A DNA stretch of 34,541 bases from NCBI RefSeq assembly GCF_012641475.1, contig NZ_JABAIL010000017.1, positions 1-34,541 of the forward strand. The letters are read 5' to 3'. Positions 25,145 to 34,410 of the stretch are shown in pieces; the first letter of the stretch is position 1; each line of letters opens with the position of its first letter. The position numbers and the translations under genes were made by a program. The notes beneath the pieces are model-generated. The model ran no database searches and was not told the origin of the DNA. It worked only from the letters and a program-made list of their open reading frames with translations. Origin of the DNA: Flammeovirga agarivorans. GTDB taxonomy: Bacteria; Bacteroidota; Bacteroidia; Cytophagales; Flammeovirgaceae.

Positions 25145-26455
25145 GTGGAAAGTACTACAGTAAAATACAAGGTTAAAGATATTTCTTTAGCAGAATGGGG
25201 TAGAAAAGAGATTGAGCTTGCTGAAGCAGAAATGCCAGGTTTAATGTCTTTAAGAGAAGAATTTGGCCCTTCTAAACCCTTAAAAGGAGCTAGAATTGCT
25301 GGCTGTCTTCACATGACTATTCAAACTGCTGTTTTGATTGAAACATTAGTAGAATTAGGTGCTGAAGTTACTTGGTCATCATGTAATATTTTCTCAACAC
25401 AAGATCAAGCTGCTGCTGCTATTGCTGCTGCAGGTATTCCAGTATATGCTTGGAAAGGTCTTTCTGAGGAAGAATTCGATTGGTGTATCGAACAAACGTT
25501 ACACGGATTCGAAGATGGTAAGCCTCTTAACATGATCCTTGATGATGGTGGAGATCTTACTAATATGGTATTAGATAGATACCCAGAACTAGTAAAAGAT
25601 ATTAAAGGTATTTCTGAGGAGACAACAACAGGTGTTCTTAGATTACATGATAGAGAGAAAAACGGTACACTTACATTACCTGCTATCAATATTAACGACT
25701 CAGTAACAAAGTCTAAATTTGATAACAAATACGGATGTAAAGAATCTTTAGTAGATGGTATCCGTAGAGCTACAGACGTAATGATCGCTGGTAAAGTAGC
25801 AGTTGTTGCTGGTTACGGTGATGTTGGTAAAGGTTCTGCTGCTTCATTAAGAGGTGCAGGTGCAAGAGTTATCGTTACTGAAATCGATCCAATCTGTGCT
25901 TTACAAGCTGCAATGGACGGTTTTGAAGTGAAGAAAATGGACGACGCTGTATTAGAAGGCGATATCGTAGTTACTACAACTGGTAACAAAGACATCGTTG
26001 TTGGTCGTCACTTCGAAAAAGTAAAAGATAAAGCAATCGTTTGTAATATCGGTCACTTCGATAATGAAATCGATATGGCTTGGTTAAACGAAAAATATGG
26101 TCACACTAAAGTGAACATCAAACCTCAAGTAGACAAGTATACAGTTGCATCTGGAAACGATGTGATCATTTTGGCAGAAGGTCGTTTGGTAAACTTAGGT
26201 TGTGCGACGGGACACCCATCATTCGTAATGTCTAACTCATTTACTAACCAAACATTGGCACAGTTAGAGTTATGGCAAAACAACGGTAAGTATGAGAACA
26301 AAGTTTACATGCTACCAAAACACCTTGATGAGAAAGTAGCTCGTCTTCACCTTGCAAAAATCGGTGTAGAGTTAGAAACTCTTACTGATGATCAAGCATC
26401 TTACATTGGTGTAGCAAAAGAAGGACCATACAAAGTAGAGCATTACAGATACTAA
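25145..26455 (+). CDS. ahcY: Adenosylhomocysteinase (S-adenosylhomocysteine hydrolase)
   Basis: A 436-residue NAD-dependent enzyme that splits S-adenosylhomocysteine into homocysteine and adenosine, relieving product inhibition of methyltransferases. The start is GTG: the conserved N-terminus [20 protein letters not shown] begins within a few residues and the next in-frame ATG lies at MPGLM, too far inside. Seen are [33 protein letters not shown], the NAD-binding [36 protein letters not shown], the [15 protein letters not shown] signature and the C-terminal KVEHYRY. All are intact. Codon use is more biased (AAC, TTC, GGT) than in neighbouring genes, as for a highly expressed gene. It is a single-gene unit with its own promoter and terminator. 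Confidence 0.98.
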   Translation: MESTTVKYKVKDISLAEWGRKEIELAEAEMPGLMSLREEFGPSKPLKGARIAGCLHMTIQTAVLIETLVELGAEVTWSSCNIFSTQDQAAAAIAAAGIPVYAWKGLSEEEFDWCIEQTLHGFEDGKPLNMILDDGGDLTNMVLDRYPELVKDIKGISEETTTGVLRLHDREKNGTLTLPAININDSVTKSKFDNKYGCKESLVDGIRRATDVMIAGKVAVVAGYGDVGKGSAASLRGAGARVIVTEIDPICALQAAMDGFEVKKMDDAVLEGDIVVTTTGNKDIVVGRHFEKVKDKAIVCNIGHFDNEIDMAWLNEKYGHTKVNIKPQVDKYTVASGNDVIILAEGRLVNLGCATGHPSFVMSNSFTNQTLAQLELWQNNGKYENKVYMLPKHLDEKVARLHLAKIGVELETLTDDQASYIGVAKEGPYKVEHYRY

Positions 26456-26474
26456 TCAGTATTTGATTTCATAT

Positions 26475-26513
26475 AAATCCCTTGGAAGTTTTTGCTTTCA
26501 AGGGATTTTTTTA
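26475..26513 (+). terminator. Terminator of ahcY
   Basis: AAATCCCTTGGAAG pairs with CTTTCAAGGGATTT over a short loop, with a following T run. It directly precedes the stop of the convergent small gene. Confidence 0.87.
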
Positions 26514-26717
26514 TTCATCAATTTCTTCAATCATAAAATCTTTTCCTTTACCATACTCATAAAGCTCACTCATCTTGTAAGTCTCTAGAGTGGTTAAGTC
26601 TTTGATCAAAAAATCATCATCGTTTATCATTTTTAATGTTTCAAAAATAAACACATCTCCATAATTTACGATTTTATATTGCCTTCCAACCCTCATTGTA
26701 TTAATACTAATGGACAT
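26511..26717 (-). CDS. Small conserved-looking protein, 68 aa
   Basis: A 68-residue acidic protein starting MSISINTMRVGRQYKIVNYG and ending FMIEEIDE. The sequence alternates short strands (QYKIVNYGDVFIFETLKM, DDDFLIKDLTTLETYKMSEL) in the style of a small SH3-like or KOW-like barrel. It has an ATG start, good coding composition, no overlap with other genes, and lies convergent to ahcY. I do not know its function. It may be cytoplasmic, since there is no signal or membrane segment. An alternative ATG at residue 8 (MRVGRQ) is possible. Confidence 0.72.
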   Translation of the reverse strand: MSISINTMRVGRQYKIVNYGDVFIFETLKMINDDDFLIKDLTTLETYKMSELYEYGKGKDFMIEEIDE

Positions 26718-26849
26718 ATTTCTAAATTTAGAATAAAAAATGATTAAAATATTGACAATGTTTAAAATTTAAACTAATTTTGAAATGTGATAGTAAAATT
26801 ATCACCACATGAATTATCATTGATTTCTAAAAAGTAAAGTTTAAATGTT

Positions 26850-27944
26850 ATGTTTTTTCTGAAAACATCTACAGAGTTATCTGTACAGACAAGAAATGGT
26901 TTAGCTATTGGAATGCGTTTTCCCAATAACTTCTATTTCAGATACAATGGAAATGTCTTCACTCTCATTGTTAACCCAAAGTTAGTCATTGCTTCAATTG
27001 TTTTATTATTTATGATTTTAGGAATGCAATTTTTTTCTTCATCTTCTGAAAAAGTAATTTACGTACAAGCACCTATAGCTGTAAACTATGGGGCACAAGA
27101 ACCTACCATTGATCAATTTATTGAAGACTTTAATATCGAGCTTGAAAAAGTGGAAAAAGCAGAGACTTCTGTAGTCCCTGTACAATTTGTCAGTACCTAT
27201 AGTAATTACAAAGAAGAGAAGCTTGATTTAGCAAACAATGCTCTAGATAAGTTCCTGATTGAAAGACAACTTTTAGTGACAGATTTTCTAATTGAAAACA
27301 AAAGAACAAGAGTTGATCAATTAACCAATGAAAAACTACTTGATTTAAATAAAAAGATCGGAAATTTATTTAGAGAGCTAGTGTTGGATAATATGAAAGT
27401 ACCACCTCATGTCTATTCTTTCTTTACATCAACTGTTCCGTTACAGAAAATTGAAACAGCATTGATGGAGCAAGCAAAATATCATGTTCCTGCATCTATT
27501 ACCTTGGCGCAAGCAGCTTTGGAAACAGGATATGGATCTAGAGTAATTGGTAATAATTATTTTGGTGTTAAGGATAAATCAAAGAAGACAAAGCCAATAA
27601 CTACCACAGAATATTATACGGCAGAAGAATACAAACGAAATAAAGGGATAGTTGTTTCCTACACTAAAGTGACAAAAGGAGGGAGGAACCTTTATAAATG
27701 TGTTGTAAAAGATTCATTTGCACAATATATGTCACCTTGGGAATCGTTTAGAGCACATTCAGTATTCCTGAACAAACAAAAAAGATACGCCCCATTATTC
27801 ACTCAAGGAAGGGATTATAAAGCTTGGGCGAATATGATTGGTTCTACTAAGTATGGTGGAGTAGGTTATGCAACATCTCCATTATATGGAGAGCTACTAA
27901 AAAAAATAATCGAGCGATACCATCTTGATCTACTCGATTATTAA
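26850..27944 (+). CDS. Membrane-anchored glucosaminidase-family protein
   Basis: A 364-residue protein with a short cytoplasmic N-terminus (1-42), one membrane segment (LVIASIVLLFMILGMQFF, about 45-62) and an outside part. Residues 190-364 form a mannosyl-glycoprotein endo-beta-N-acetylglucosaminidase-like (Glucosaminidase) domain, with the catalytic Glu225 in QAALETGYGSR followed by NNYFGVK and a C-terminal ATSPLYGELLKKIIERYHL. It is expected to cut the glycan chain of peptidoglycan, in growth or daughter-cell separation. The 60-190 stretch is helical linker. It ends seven bases from the convergent cobalamin adenosyltransferase gene. The substrate within peptidoglycan is inferred from the family. 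Confidence 0.9.
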   Translation: MFFLKTSTELSVQTRNGLAIGMRFPNNFYFRYNGNVFTLIVNPKLVIASIVLLFMILGMQFFSSSSEKVIYVQAPIAVNYGAQEPTIDQFIEDFNIELEKVEKAETSVVPVQFVSTYSNYKEEKLDLANNALDKFLIERQLLVTDFLIENKRTRVDQLTNEKLLDLNKKIGNLFRELVLDNMKVPPHVYSFFTSTVPLQKIETALMEQAKYHVPASITLAQAALETGYGSRVIGNNYFGVKDKSKKTKPITTTEYYTAEEYKRNKGIVVSYTKVTKGGRNLYKCVVKDSFAQYMSPWESFRAHSVFLNKQKRYAPLFTQGRDYKAWANMIGSTKYGGVGYATSPLYGELLKKIIERYHLDLLDY

Positions 27945-27951
27945 TTAAGCT

Positions 27952-28503
27952 TTACTTTCTAGGAACCCAATAATTTTCTTCAACTCCAAGTTCTTTAGCC
28001 ATTACTCTAGACAAAACAAACAGATAGTCGGATAAACGATTTAAATACCTAATAATAATCGTATCTATAATTCCTTCCTCATGCTCTAGGGTGATGGCTA
28101 ACCTTTCTGCTCTTCTACATACAGTTCTTCCTAAATGTGCAAAGGAAACAGATGTATGCCCTCCTGGGAGAATAAAATATTTTAATGGAGATAAAGAACG
28201 ATCCATTTGGTCAATGGCCTTTTCTAATAATTCAATGTCTTGCTCGTAAAGATCTGGTTTCTTTAAAGAAGGTTTATCAGGGTCTGCTGCCATTTCAGCA
28301 CCAATAGTAAATAAGCGATCTTGGATCTCCTTTAAAATATCAGACCTCTTATTATTCACTGATTGATCACGAATTAATCCGATATAAGAATTCAATTCAT
28401 CAATAGTTCCATAAGCTTCAATTCTAATATGATCTTTAGGAACTCTTTTTCCACCAAAAAGTGAAGTTTCTCCTTTGTCGCCTGTTTTAGTATATACTTT
28501 CAT
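27952..28503 (-). CDS. Cob(I)alamin adenosyltransferase, PduO type
   Basis: A 183-residue ATP:cob(I)alamin adenosyltransferase of the PduO/MMAB family, making adenosylcobalamin for B12-dependent mutases. The nucleotide-binding N-terminus KVYTKTGDKGETSLFGG, the following IEAYGTIDELNSYIGL, and the catalytic-helix motif RTVCRRAERLAI with a later IIRYLNRLSDYLFVLSRV are all typical. Length is standard. Its ATG overlaps the stop of the upstream ABC ATPase gene by one base (TAATG), giving translational coupling. No cobalamin riboswitch was seen, since the gene lies inside an operon. Confidence 0.95.
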   Translation of the reverse strand: MKVYTKTGDKGETSLFGGKRVPKDHIRIEAYGTIDELNSYIGLIRDQSVNNKRSDILKEIQDRLFTIGAEMAADPDKPSLKKPDLYEQDIELLEKAIDQMDRSLSPLKYFILPGGHTSVSFAHLGRTVCRRAERLAITLEHEEGIIDTIIIRYLNRLSDYLFVLSRVMAKELGVEENYWVPRK

Positions 28504-29216
28504 TATTCACGGACTATTTTAGTCACATTTAAATTTTTCTCATCTTTTTCAATAAGACCATCTCTTAGTCTTACTATTCTGTGAGCATAATTTGCGATAT
28601 CTTCTTCGTGGGTTACCATAATAATAGTATTTCCATTTTCATGGAGTTGGTTAAAGATATCCATAATTTCATAAGATGTTTTTGTATCTAAGGCTCCTGT
28701 AGGTTCATCTGCAAGAATAATACTCGGGTTATTTACTAAAGCTCTTGCAATCGCAACCCTTTGTCTTTGTCCTCCAGATAACTCATTAGGTTTATGTTTT
28801 ACTCGATCACCTAAACCTACCGCATCTAATGATTTTTGTGCTCGCTCTAATCTTTCTTCTTTGTTTACGCCTGCATAAACAAGTGGCAGGGCTACGTTAT
28901 CAAGTATAGTTGACCGAGGTAATAAGTTGAATGATTGGAATACAAAACCAATTTCTTTATTTCTAACTACAGCCAATTCATTTTCAGACATATCACTTAC
29001 GTCTTGATTATTTAGCCAATACTCACCTGTGCTAGGTGTATCAAGACATCCAACAATATTCATTAAAGTAGATTTTCCTGATCCTGAAGGTCCCATAAAA
29101 GCAACATACTCTCCTTTATCGATAGAAATATCAATTTGTTTAAGTGCTTTTATCACTTCGGTACCCATTTGGTATATTCTAGAAATTCCGGTTGTTTTAA
29201 TAACTTGATTGGACAT
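28503..29216 (-). CDS. ABC transporter ATP-binding protein, LolD/MacB type
   Basis: A 237-residue ATPase of the ABC superfamily. Walker [10 protein letters not shown] (42-50), Q-loop [13 protein letters not shown], signature [15 protein letters not shown] and Walker [13 protein letters not shown] are all present, together with the switch His in VTHEEDIA. The [18 protein letters not shown] segment is typical of the LolD/MacB group that works with FtsX-type permeases to move lipoproteins or other compounds across the envelope. No permease gene lies in the operon; its partner is encoded elsewhere. It starts 12 bases after the large membrane/TPR gene and overlaps the cobalamin gene by one base. 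Confidence 0.93.
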   Translation of the reverse strand: MSNQVIKTTGISRIYQMGTEVIKALKQIDISIDKGEYVAFMGPSGSGKSTLMNIVGCLDTPSTGEYWLNNQDVSDMSENELAVVRNKEIGFVFQSFNLLPRSTILDNVALPLVYAGVNKEERLERAQKSLDAVGLGDRVKHKPNELSGGQRQRVAIARALVNNPSIILADEPTGALDTKTSYEIMDIFNQLHENGNTIIMVTHEEDIANYAHRIVRLRDGLIEKDEKNLNVTKIVRE

Positions 29217-29228
29217 AATATTGTTAGT

Positions 29229-32177
29229 TTACTCCCAGGTATTTATTTTTTGTTGGTATTGTTTTATTAACTCTGAATATAACGTATTTATTCTGCTTTG
29301 AGCACCTTTTGATAATTTATATTCAGATTCAACTACTGCACTCTCAGCAAAATCTTTTAAACCTAAGTGCATACATACTTGAATAAATTGAGTTGTATTA
29401 GTTTCAGAAAATGGATTAATGTATAAAAGCTGCTGAGTGAAGTTAAACGCGTCTTCTCCTTTCTCTTCTTTTAATAATTGATGCGTATATGCTTTATTAA
29501 AAGCGTCATTCAAAAATAGAACTTCTGTTTGATCTTCGATTGCTTCTTTCTTTTTTATTTTAAAAGCTAAAGTTTGGATTGGACTTTCAGTAGCTTCAAT
29601 GTTAATATCATTTTTCTCTTCTAAAACATACAGCGAGGTGATAAACTCAGCATTTAAATTATTTGATACATTAAATTGTTTAGAATAGGCTTGAATGAAT
29701 GATTTTGCTTGTTCTGTTTTTCTTTCAATCATCAAGTGATTTAATACTAGAAGAACAATTTCCTCTCTATCGTATTCTTTACCAATCTCTTTTAATGCAT
29801 CAATAATGTTACTTTTATTAAGAGTCTTGTGATTAAATAGAATATAGTAGAAGTAATCTTTTTCTGTATTACCATCTAAGGTAGACGTTTTAAGATATTT
29901 CGAGATGATCTTGAATTCTTCATCACTTATCATTTTCATTTTATGAACAAGCTGCCATAGTTCAAGAGTTTTTTCTTTAGAATTAACTTGACTACTAGAA
30001 ACACTAAGAGGATAAATAGCCGATTTTTGCCCAGTTCTAAAAGCATTCATCAATTTATCATATGCCAATTCAAACTGATTATTTTGTAAGGCTTCTAAAC
30101 CTAACATAAAGTTGTAATAACCATTTGTTGTACCATATGCGTGGTCTAGCTTATCAAAAGCCAGCCAGAAATTGTAATTTTTAAATTGTGATTTACTGTT
30201 AACCCCTTCTGCAAAAAGTAATTGTTGTTTATAGTCGATATTATTCATTGTATTCAATGATGAAATAATACCGGTAATATCCTCTGGATCATTATCAAGT
30301 AAAGTGTTGATACTATAATTATAGATATAACTTATCTCATCGCCATTAAGAGTTGTATCTTTTACAAGGTTAGGAATGTATTTCGATGCAGAGGAAACCC
30401 CATTTTGGTTCAATAAAGCTAAATGGTTAATAGTTTCATAAATATTCGACGCTTCAGATAATGGAGATAATAATGCAGATACATCTTCAAATTTGCTCTT
30501 ATTCAATACCGACAAACCGATGGTGTTATTTTTTATAGATTGGTAATCGTCACCTTCTTTTGAAATAGACATTCCCTTATCTAAATAATAAAATGCACTA
30601 TCCATTTCTCCTAATTGATAAAATCTTAAGGATAGGTTATTGATAATCGGTAATGAATTTGGAAACTTCTCTAAACCATTTTTTAGCTGAAATAATGATT
30701 CTATATAGTTTTTATTTTGATATTCTAGTGCACTAGCCTTTAAGTAGGATTGTTCAATACCTTTATTTTTATTCGCATTCTGGTAAGCGACTAAAGCAAC
30801 ATCAGGTCTTTTATTCTCTTCGGCAATTTTTCCCAACATCAAATTGGAATGTAAATTCCATAAATGATACAAGTCTGCTAATTGATACCTTTCTTCAGCT
30901 AAGTATTTATTGTTGTTGAGTAATTCTACATCACCCAATTGATTGTTGTAAGATGCCCAAAGGTATCGATAAGAGACAAAATTATTGATAAATAGTAATC
31001 CAATAGTTAGTAATAAACCAACTCCCCATGATGATAAGAAATCAATATTTTGAGGTTGAAAAGCGACCTTATATACTTTGAGGTTCTTCTTTAGTATATG
31101 GTGAAAATTGTAGACAATATAAATACTAAAAGCTCCTCCAAAACCAAGCATAGTTACAGTACTAAACTGCTCTATACTATTAGTAAATGATGTATCAAAT
31201 ATTGATAAATGAAAAGCATAAGTGGATAGTGTTATTAGTGCACCTCCTAAATAAACCCAATATAAAATGGAATCTTCTCTAGTTGCTGATGCAAATAAAT
31301 CCTCTTGTTGTTGAATTAACCATAAACCAATAAAGCTTCCGATGATAATATTCAACACTGGTGGTAGGTAATATAAGTCAAAGTCGACTGAATGAAATAA
31401 ATTTAAGTAGCAGTAAACTAAATTAAGAATATAAATGACATAGAAAATAATAAAGTGTTTATAGCTATCTCCATCATTTCCTGTATTTTTAAATGTAGTG
31501 ATATATAAGATCCCAAAAGGAAAACTAATACTAATGAACAGAATGAAAAGAATAGAGATTAATACAAAGCTTGGGAAACTATAACTAATAGCCTCTGCAA
31601 TCCAGTGATGATTCTCAGAAACATTGATTTCTATAATCCCAATTAGTGCAATCGTTGTGACAAAATATGACAAAAACCGTTTTCCAAATGAAATGTGATT
31701 TTTGATATGATAGTAAAAACTAATTCCAACATATATAAGTAAAACTAATGCAGTAAATGCTTTGTCATGTATTTCATTTAATATACCTAGGTTTTCAAAG
31801 TGGAATGTTCCTATCAAGATTGCAAATAAACCAAATAATATAGCATGCCAAATCCTCTTTAAACCACTGATACTCGCTAAGTAAACTGAAAAACTAAAGG
31901 TTAGTATACAACCATAAATCACATAGTTTTCATAAGGAATTGTCAAGTTTCCTGAATTGTAAGTATCTAGAAAAACAAATGAATCTGATTGTATTCCGAA
32001 GTTTACACCTAGTTTATTAAAAGAAAATAACGGTGTTTTTATACTTTCTATAATATTTTCTTTTACCCAACCGATTCGATCAGATAAATCAAAAATATAG
32101 AGTAAACAAAGTGCTATTGCGTTAGATATTAAAATCGCTAAACCTGTGTTTTTAAGGCTTTTAATGCCATTTATCAT
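29229..32177 (-). CDS. Large membrane protein with C-terminal TPR-like repeats
   Basis: A 982-residue protein of unknown function. The first ~400 residues contain about 11-12 hydrophobic helices with short loops, starting IKSLKNTGLAILISNAIALC. From about 420 onward it is soluble and helical with TPR-like units, for example AEERYQLADLYHLWNLHSNL, NYIESLFQLKNGLEKFPNSL, GEMDSAFYYLDKGMSISKEG and NQFELAYDKLMNAFRTGQKS. The layout suggests a membrane platform with a protein-binding arm. It is the first gene of a three-gene leftward operon with the ABC ATPase and the cobalamin adenosyltransferase. It does not have the FtsX permease pattern, so I do not call it the transporter's partner, though this would be a natural idea to test. 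Confidence 0.82.
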   Translation of the reverse strand: MINGIKSLKNTGLAILISNAIALCLLYIFDLSDRIGWVKENIIESIKTPLFSFNKLGVNFGIQSDSFVFLDTYNSGNLTIPYENYVIYGCILTFSFSVYLASISGLKRIWHAILFGLFAILIGTFHFENLGILNEIHDKAFTALVLLIYVGISFYYHIKNHISFGKRFLSYFVTTIALIGIIEINVSENHHWIAEAISYSFPSFVLISILFILFISISFPFGILYITTFKNTGNDGDSYKHFIIFYVIYILNLVYCYLNLFHSVDFDLYYLPPVLNIIIGSFIGLWLIQQQEDLFASATREDSILYWVYLGGALITLSTYAFHLSIFDTSFTNSIEQFSTVTMLGFGGAFSIYIVYNFHHILKKNLKVYKVAFQPQNIDFLSSWGVGLLLTIGLLFINNFVSYRYLWASYNNQLGDVELLNNNKYLAEERYQLADLYHLWNLHSNLMLGKIAEENKRPDVALVAYQNANKNKGIEQSYLKASALEYQNKNYIESLFQLKNGLEKFPNSLPIINNLSLRFYQLGEMDSAFYYLDKGMSISKEGDDYQSIKNNTIGLSVLNKSKFEDVSALLSPLSEASNIYETINHLALLNQNGVSSASKYIPNLVKDTTLNGDEISYIYNYSINTLLDNDPEDITGIISSLNTMNNIDYKQQLLFAEGVNSKSQFKNYNFWLAFDKLDHAYGTTNGYYNFMLGLEALQNNQFELAYDKLMNAFRTGQKSAIYPLSVSSSQVNSKEKTLELWQLVHKMKMISDEEFKIISKYLKTSTLDGNTEKDYFYYILFNHKTLNKSNIIDALKEIGKEYDREEIVLLVLNHLMIERKTEQAKSFIQAYSKQFNVSNNLNAEFITSLYVLEEKNDINIEATESPIQTLAFKIKKKEAIEDQTEVLFLNDAFNKAYTHQLLKEEKGEDAFNFTQQLLYINPFSETNTTQFIQVCMHLGLKDFAESAVVESEYKLSKGAQSRINTLYSELIKQYQQKINTWE

Positions 32178-32416
32178 AATACTGCTTAAGTTATTTGCTA
32201 TTTAGTGAATTCAAAAATACAAATATTTTAAATTGTTATATTGCATCAATATAAAATAAGTTAATCAATGCAATCGGTTTCGTTTATTTTTTAATTTTTT
32301 GTTACTTTGTACTTTAGGTATTATGCTTACAGACAAAAATAACCTATTACTAATACGCGATTGCTAATTTAGATTTATACTAACATTTAAAATATATAAC
32401 CTTGGAAACACAAGAA

Positions 32417-33976
32417 ATGTCAATAACAACAAAATTTCTTCCAGAGGATTTTTCCTTAATGGAAAAAAAGGGAATCACTGTAGAAACAGTGGAGAAACAA
32501 TTAAACTACTTTAGAACAGGGTTTGAGTACGCTAATATTATTAGACCAGCTACAATTGGAGATGGAATTATCAAGCTAACTGACGAGGAAATTGATTCTT
32601 ATGTTTCAAAGTATGAAGAATCTGTAAAAGGAAAGTCTCTTCTAAAATTTGTTCCAGCTTCAGGAGCTGCAACACGTATGTTCAAAGCTTTACTTGAATT
32701 TAAAAATGATCTTGAAGCTAAGGATACATTTACTGAACCTGATTTAGAAAAAAGTAAAGGTTTAGTAGCAGACTTCTTTAATAATATTATTCACTTCCCG
32801 TTATACACAGAGATTTACTCTGAAGTAGCTCAAAAGTTGGGTAATTTAGATGTATTGGTTGCAAACAAAGAATATAAAAGTATTCTTGAAGCTACTTTCT
32901 CAAGCGACCGTTTGCATTTAGCTAACCGTCCTAAAGGATTAATTGGTTTTCATAAGTACAATGGAGAGATAAGAACTCCTGTACAGGAACATATGATTGA
33001 AGGTGTTCATTATGCAAAAGATGAGAAAGGTGAAGTGAATTTACACTTTACAGTATCTCCTGAGCATTTTGATCAGTTTGTTGAATTAACGAATGTATAT
33101 AAAGAAGTTTATAACAAAAGATATGATGTAAACTTTAATATTTCATTCTCAACACAGAAGTCTTCAACAGATACTATTGCTGCAACAGGTCAAAATGAAC
33201 CATTCAGAAAAGCAGAAGATGGTGAATTATTATTTAGACCAGGTGGGCATGGTGCCTTATTAGAGAACCTTAATGATATTGATGCTGATGTTATTTTTGT
33301 AAAAAACATTGATAACGTTACAACAGATAGGCTAAAGGAAGATACTTATAAGTACAAAAAGGCTTTAGCTAGTATTCTTGTAGATACACAAGAGAAAATA
33401 CATTCATTCTTAAAGAGACATGACTCTGGTGAAAGAAGTGAAGAGTTTACTGCTTCTGTTATCGAATTTTGTATGAATACTCTTGGTTGGAGTTTAGGTG
33501 AAGAATTAAGTGGTTTGTCTCAAGAAGAAATCGAGGCATACTTCTTTGATAAACTAAATAGACCAATCAGAGTTTGTGGTATGGTAAAGAATGAAGGGGA
33601 ACCTGGTGGTGGTCCATTCTGGTTAAAGGATGGAGATCATAGATCTTTACAAATCGTAGAAAGTGCTCAAATCAATTTCTCTAACCCTGTAAGAAGGGAA
33701 ATTGCCAATTCAGCTACTCACTTTAATCCTGTGGATTTAGTTTGTGGTGTAAAAGACTACAAGGGTAATAAATTTAATCTTCTTGACTATAGAAATGAGA
33801 ATGCTGGTTTCATTACTCATAAATCAAGAGATGGTCAAGAAATTCAAGCAATTGAATTACCAGGTCTTTGGAATGGTTCAATGGCTTACTGGACAACTTT
33901 ATTTGTTGAAGTACCAGTGTCTACATTTACTCCTGTAAAGACAGTAAATGACCTTTTAAGACCAGAACATAGATAG
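32417..33976 (+). CDS. DUF4301 family protein
   Basis: A cytoplasmic protein of 519 residues from the ATG of MSITTKFL; a TTG 15 bases upstream would add five residues and is an alternative. The N-terminal segment KGITVETVEKQLNYFRTGFEYANIIRPA and KFVPASGAATRMFKALLEF (a nucleotidyl-binding-like loop) mark the DUF4301 family of Bacteroidota. Later conserved stretches are LFRPGGHGALLENLNDIDAD, VCGMVKNEGEPGGGPFW and IELPGLWNGSMAYW. The GAATRMFK loop and the HGALL motif resemble those in sugar-nucleotide transferases, but the reaction is unknown to me. It is a single gene ending in a strong terminator. Confidence 0.88.
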   Translation: MSITTKFLPEDFSLMEKKGITVETVEKQLNYFRTGFEYANIIRPATIGDGIIKLTDEEIDSYVSKYEESVKGKSLLKFVPASGAATRMFKALLEFKNDLEAKDTFTEPDLEKSKGLVADFFNNIIHFPLYTEIYSEVAQKLGNLDVLVANKEYKSILEATFSSDRLHLANRPKGLIGFHKYNGEIRTPVQEHMIEGVHYAKDEKGEVNLHFTVSPEHFDQFVELTNVYKEVYNKRYDVNFNISFSTQKSSTDTIAATGQNEPFRKAEDGELLFRPGGHGALLENLNDIDADVIFVKNIDNVTTDRLKEDTYKYKKALASILVDTQEKIHSFLKRHDSGERSEEFTASVIEFCMNTLGWSLGEELSGLSQEEIEAYFFDKLNRPIRVCGMVKNEGEPGGGPFWLKDGDHRSLQIVESAQINFSNPVRREIANSATHFNPVDLVCGVKDYKGNKFNLLDYRNENAGFITHKSRDGQEIQAIELPGLWNGSMAYWTTLFVEVPVSTFTPVKTVNDLLRPEHR

Positions 33977-33996
33977 TTTTTATAAAAATCTAGAAT

Positions 33997-34036
33997 AAAA
34001 ACAGGTTGTAAGCTTCTGATTTACAACCTGTTTTTT
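33997..34036 (+). terminator. Terminator after the DUF4301 gene
   Basis: AAAAACAGGTTGTAA pairs perfectly with TTACAACCTGTTTTT over a 9-base loop and ends in six T. Confidence 0.92.
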
Positions 34037-34077
34037 ATCTATTGATCTTTATTAAATATAATAATAGCTAGAAAATA

Positions 34078-34107
34078 TTGCATTTATCAAGTTAGCTATT
34101 ATCTTTG
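34078..34107 (+). promoter_or_regulatory. Promoter P1 of a tandem array
   Basis: TTG at 34078-34080 and TATCTTTG at 34100-34107 with a 19-base spacer match the Bacteroidota consensus TTG-N19-TAnnTTTG. CACTCCCTTC follows. Confidence 0.85.
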
Positions 34108-34224
34108 CACTCCCTTCAAACGGAAGGCTAAATGAAATACACTTGTAGTGAGTACTATTCATTTCAACATTTTGTAAAGAAGACAGCGATGTAAATTAAA
34201 ATTTCAAATGAAATCAAATAAGCA

Positions 34225-34254
34225 TTGCATATTAAATTTCTCTTCTTACCTTTG
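34225..34254 (+). promoter_or_regulatory. Promoter P2 of a tandem array
   Basis: TTG at 34225-34227, exactly 19 bases, then TACCTTTG at 34247-34254. The start region CACTCGCTTCT follows, shared with P3. Confidence 0.88.
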
Positions 34255-34380
34255 CACTCGCTTCTGAAAAGAGGTGGTCACAAAAGACTAAAACGTTGGT
34301 CTTTTTAAGCAGAGAGTGGGAGGTTGAAAATCTTCAGAAATTAGCTCGAAAAAATAAAACAAAATTTTTTCAAAAAGAGT

Positions 34381-34410
34381 TTGGAGATTAAAATTTAGTT
34401 CTTACCTTTG
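34381..34410 (+). promoter_or_regulatory. Promoter P3 of a tandem array
   Basis: TTG at 34381-34383, exactly 19 bases, then TACCTTTG at 34403-34410 and CACTCGCTTCT. An A/T-rich tract (34350-34378) upstream may act as an UP element. Confidence 0.88.

Noticed and set aside
25405-25995. Antisense frames across ahcY
   Set aside because: ahcY is highly conserved here; such frames arise from its codon bias.
27952-32177. A cobalamin riboswitch for the adenosyltransferase operon
   Set aside because: No B12-box-like sequence or fitting structure was seen upstream of the first gene (32178-32401).
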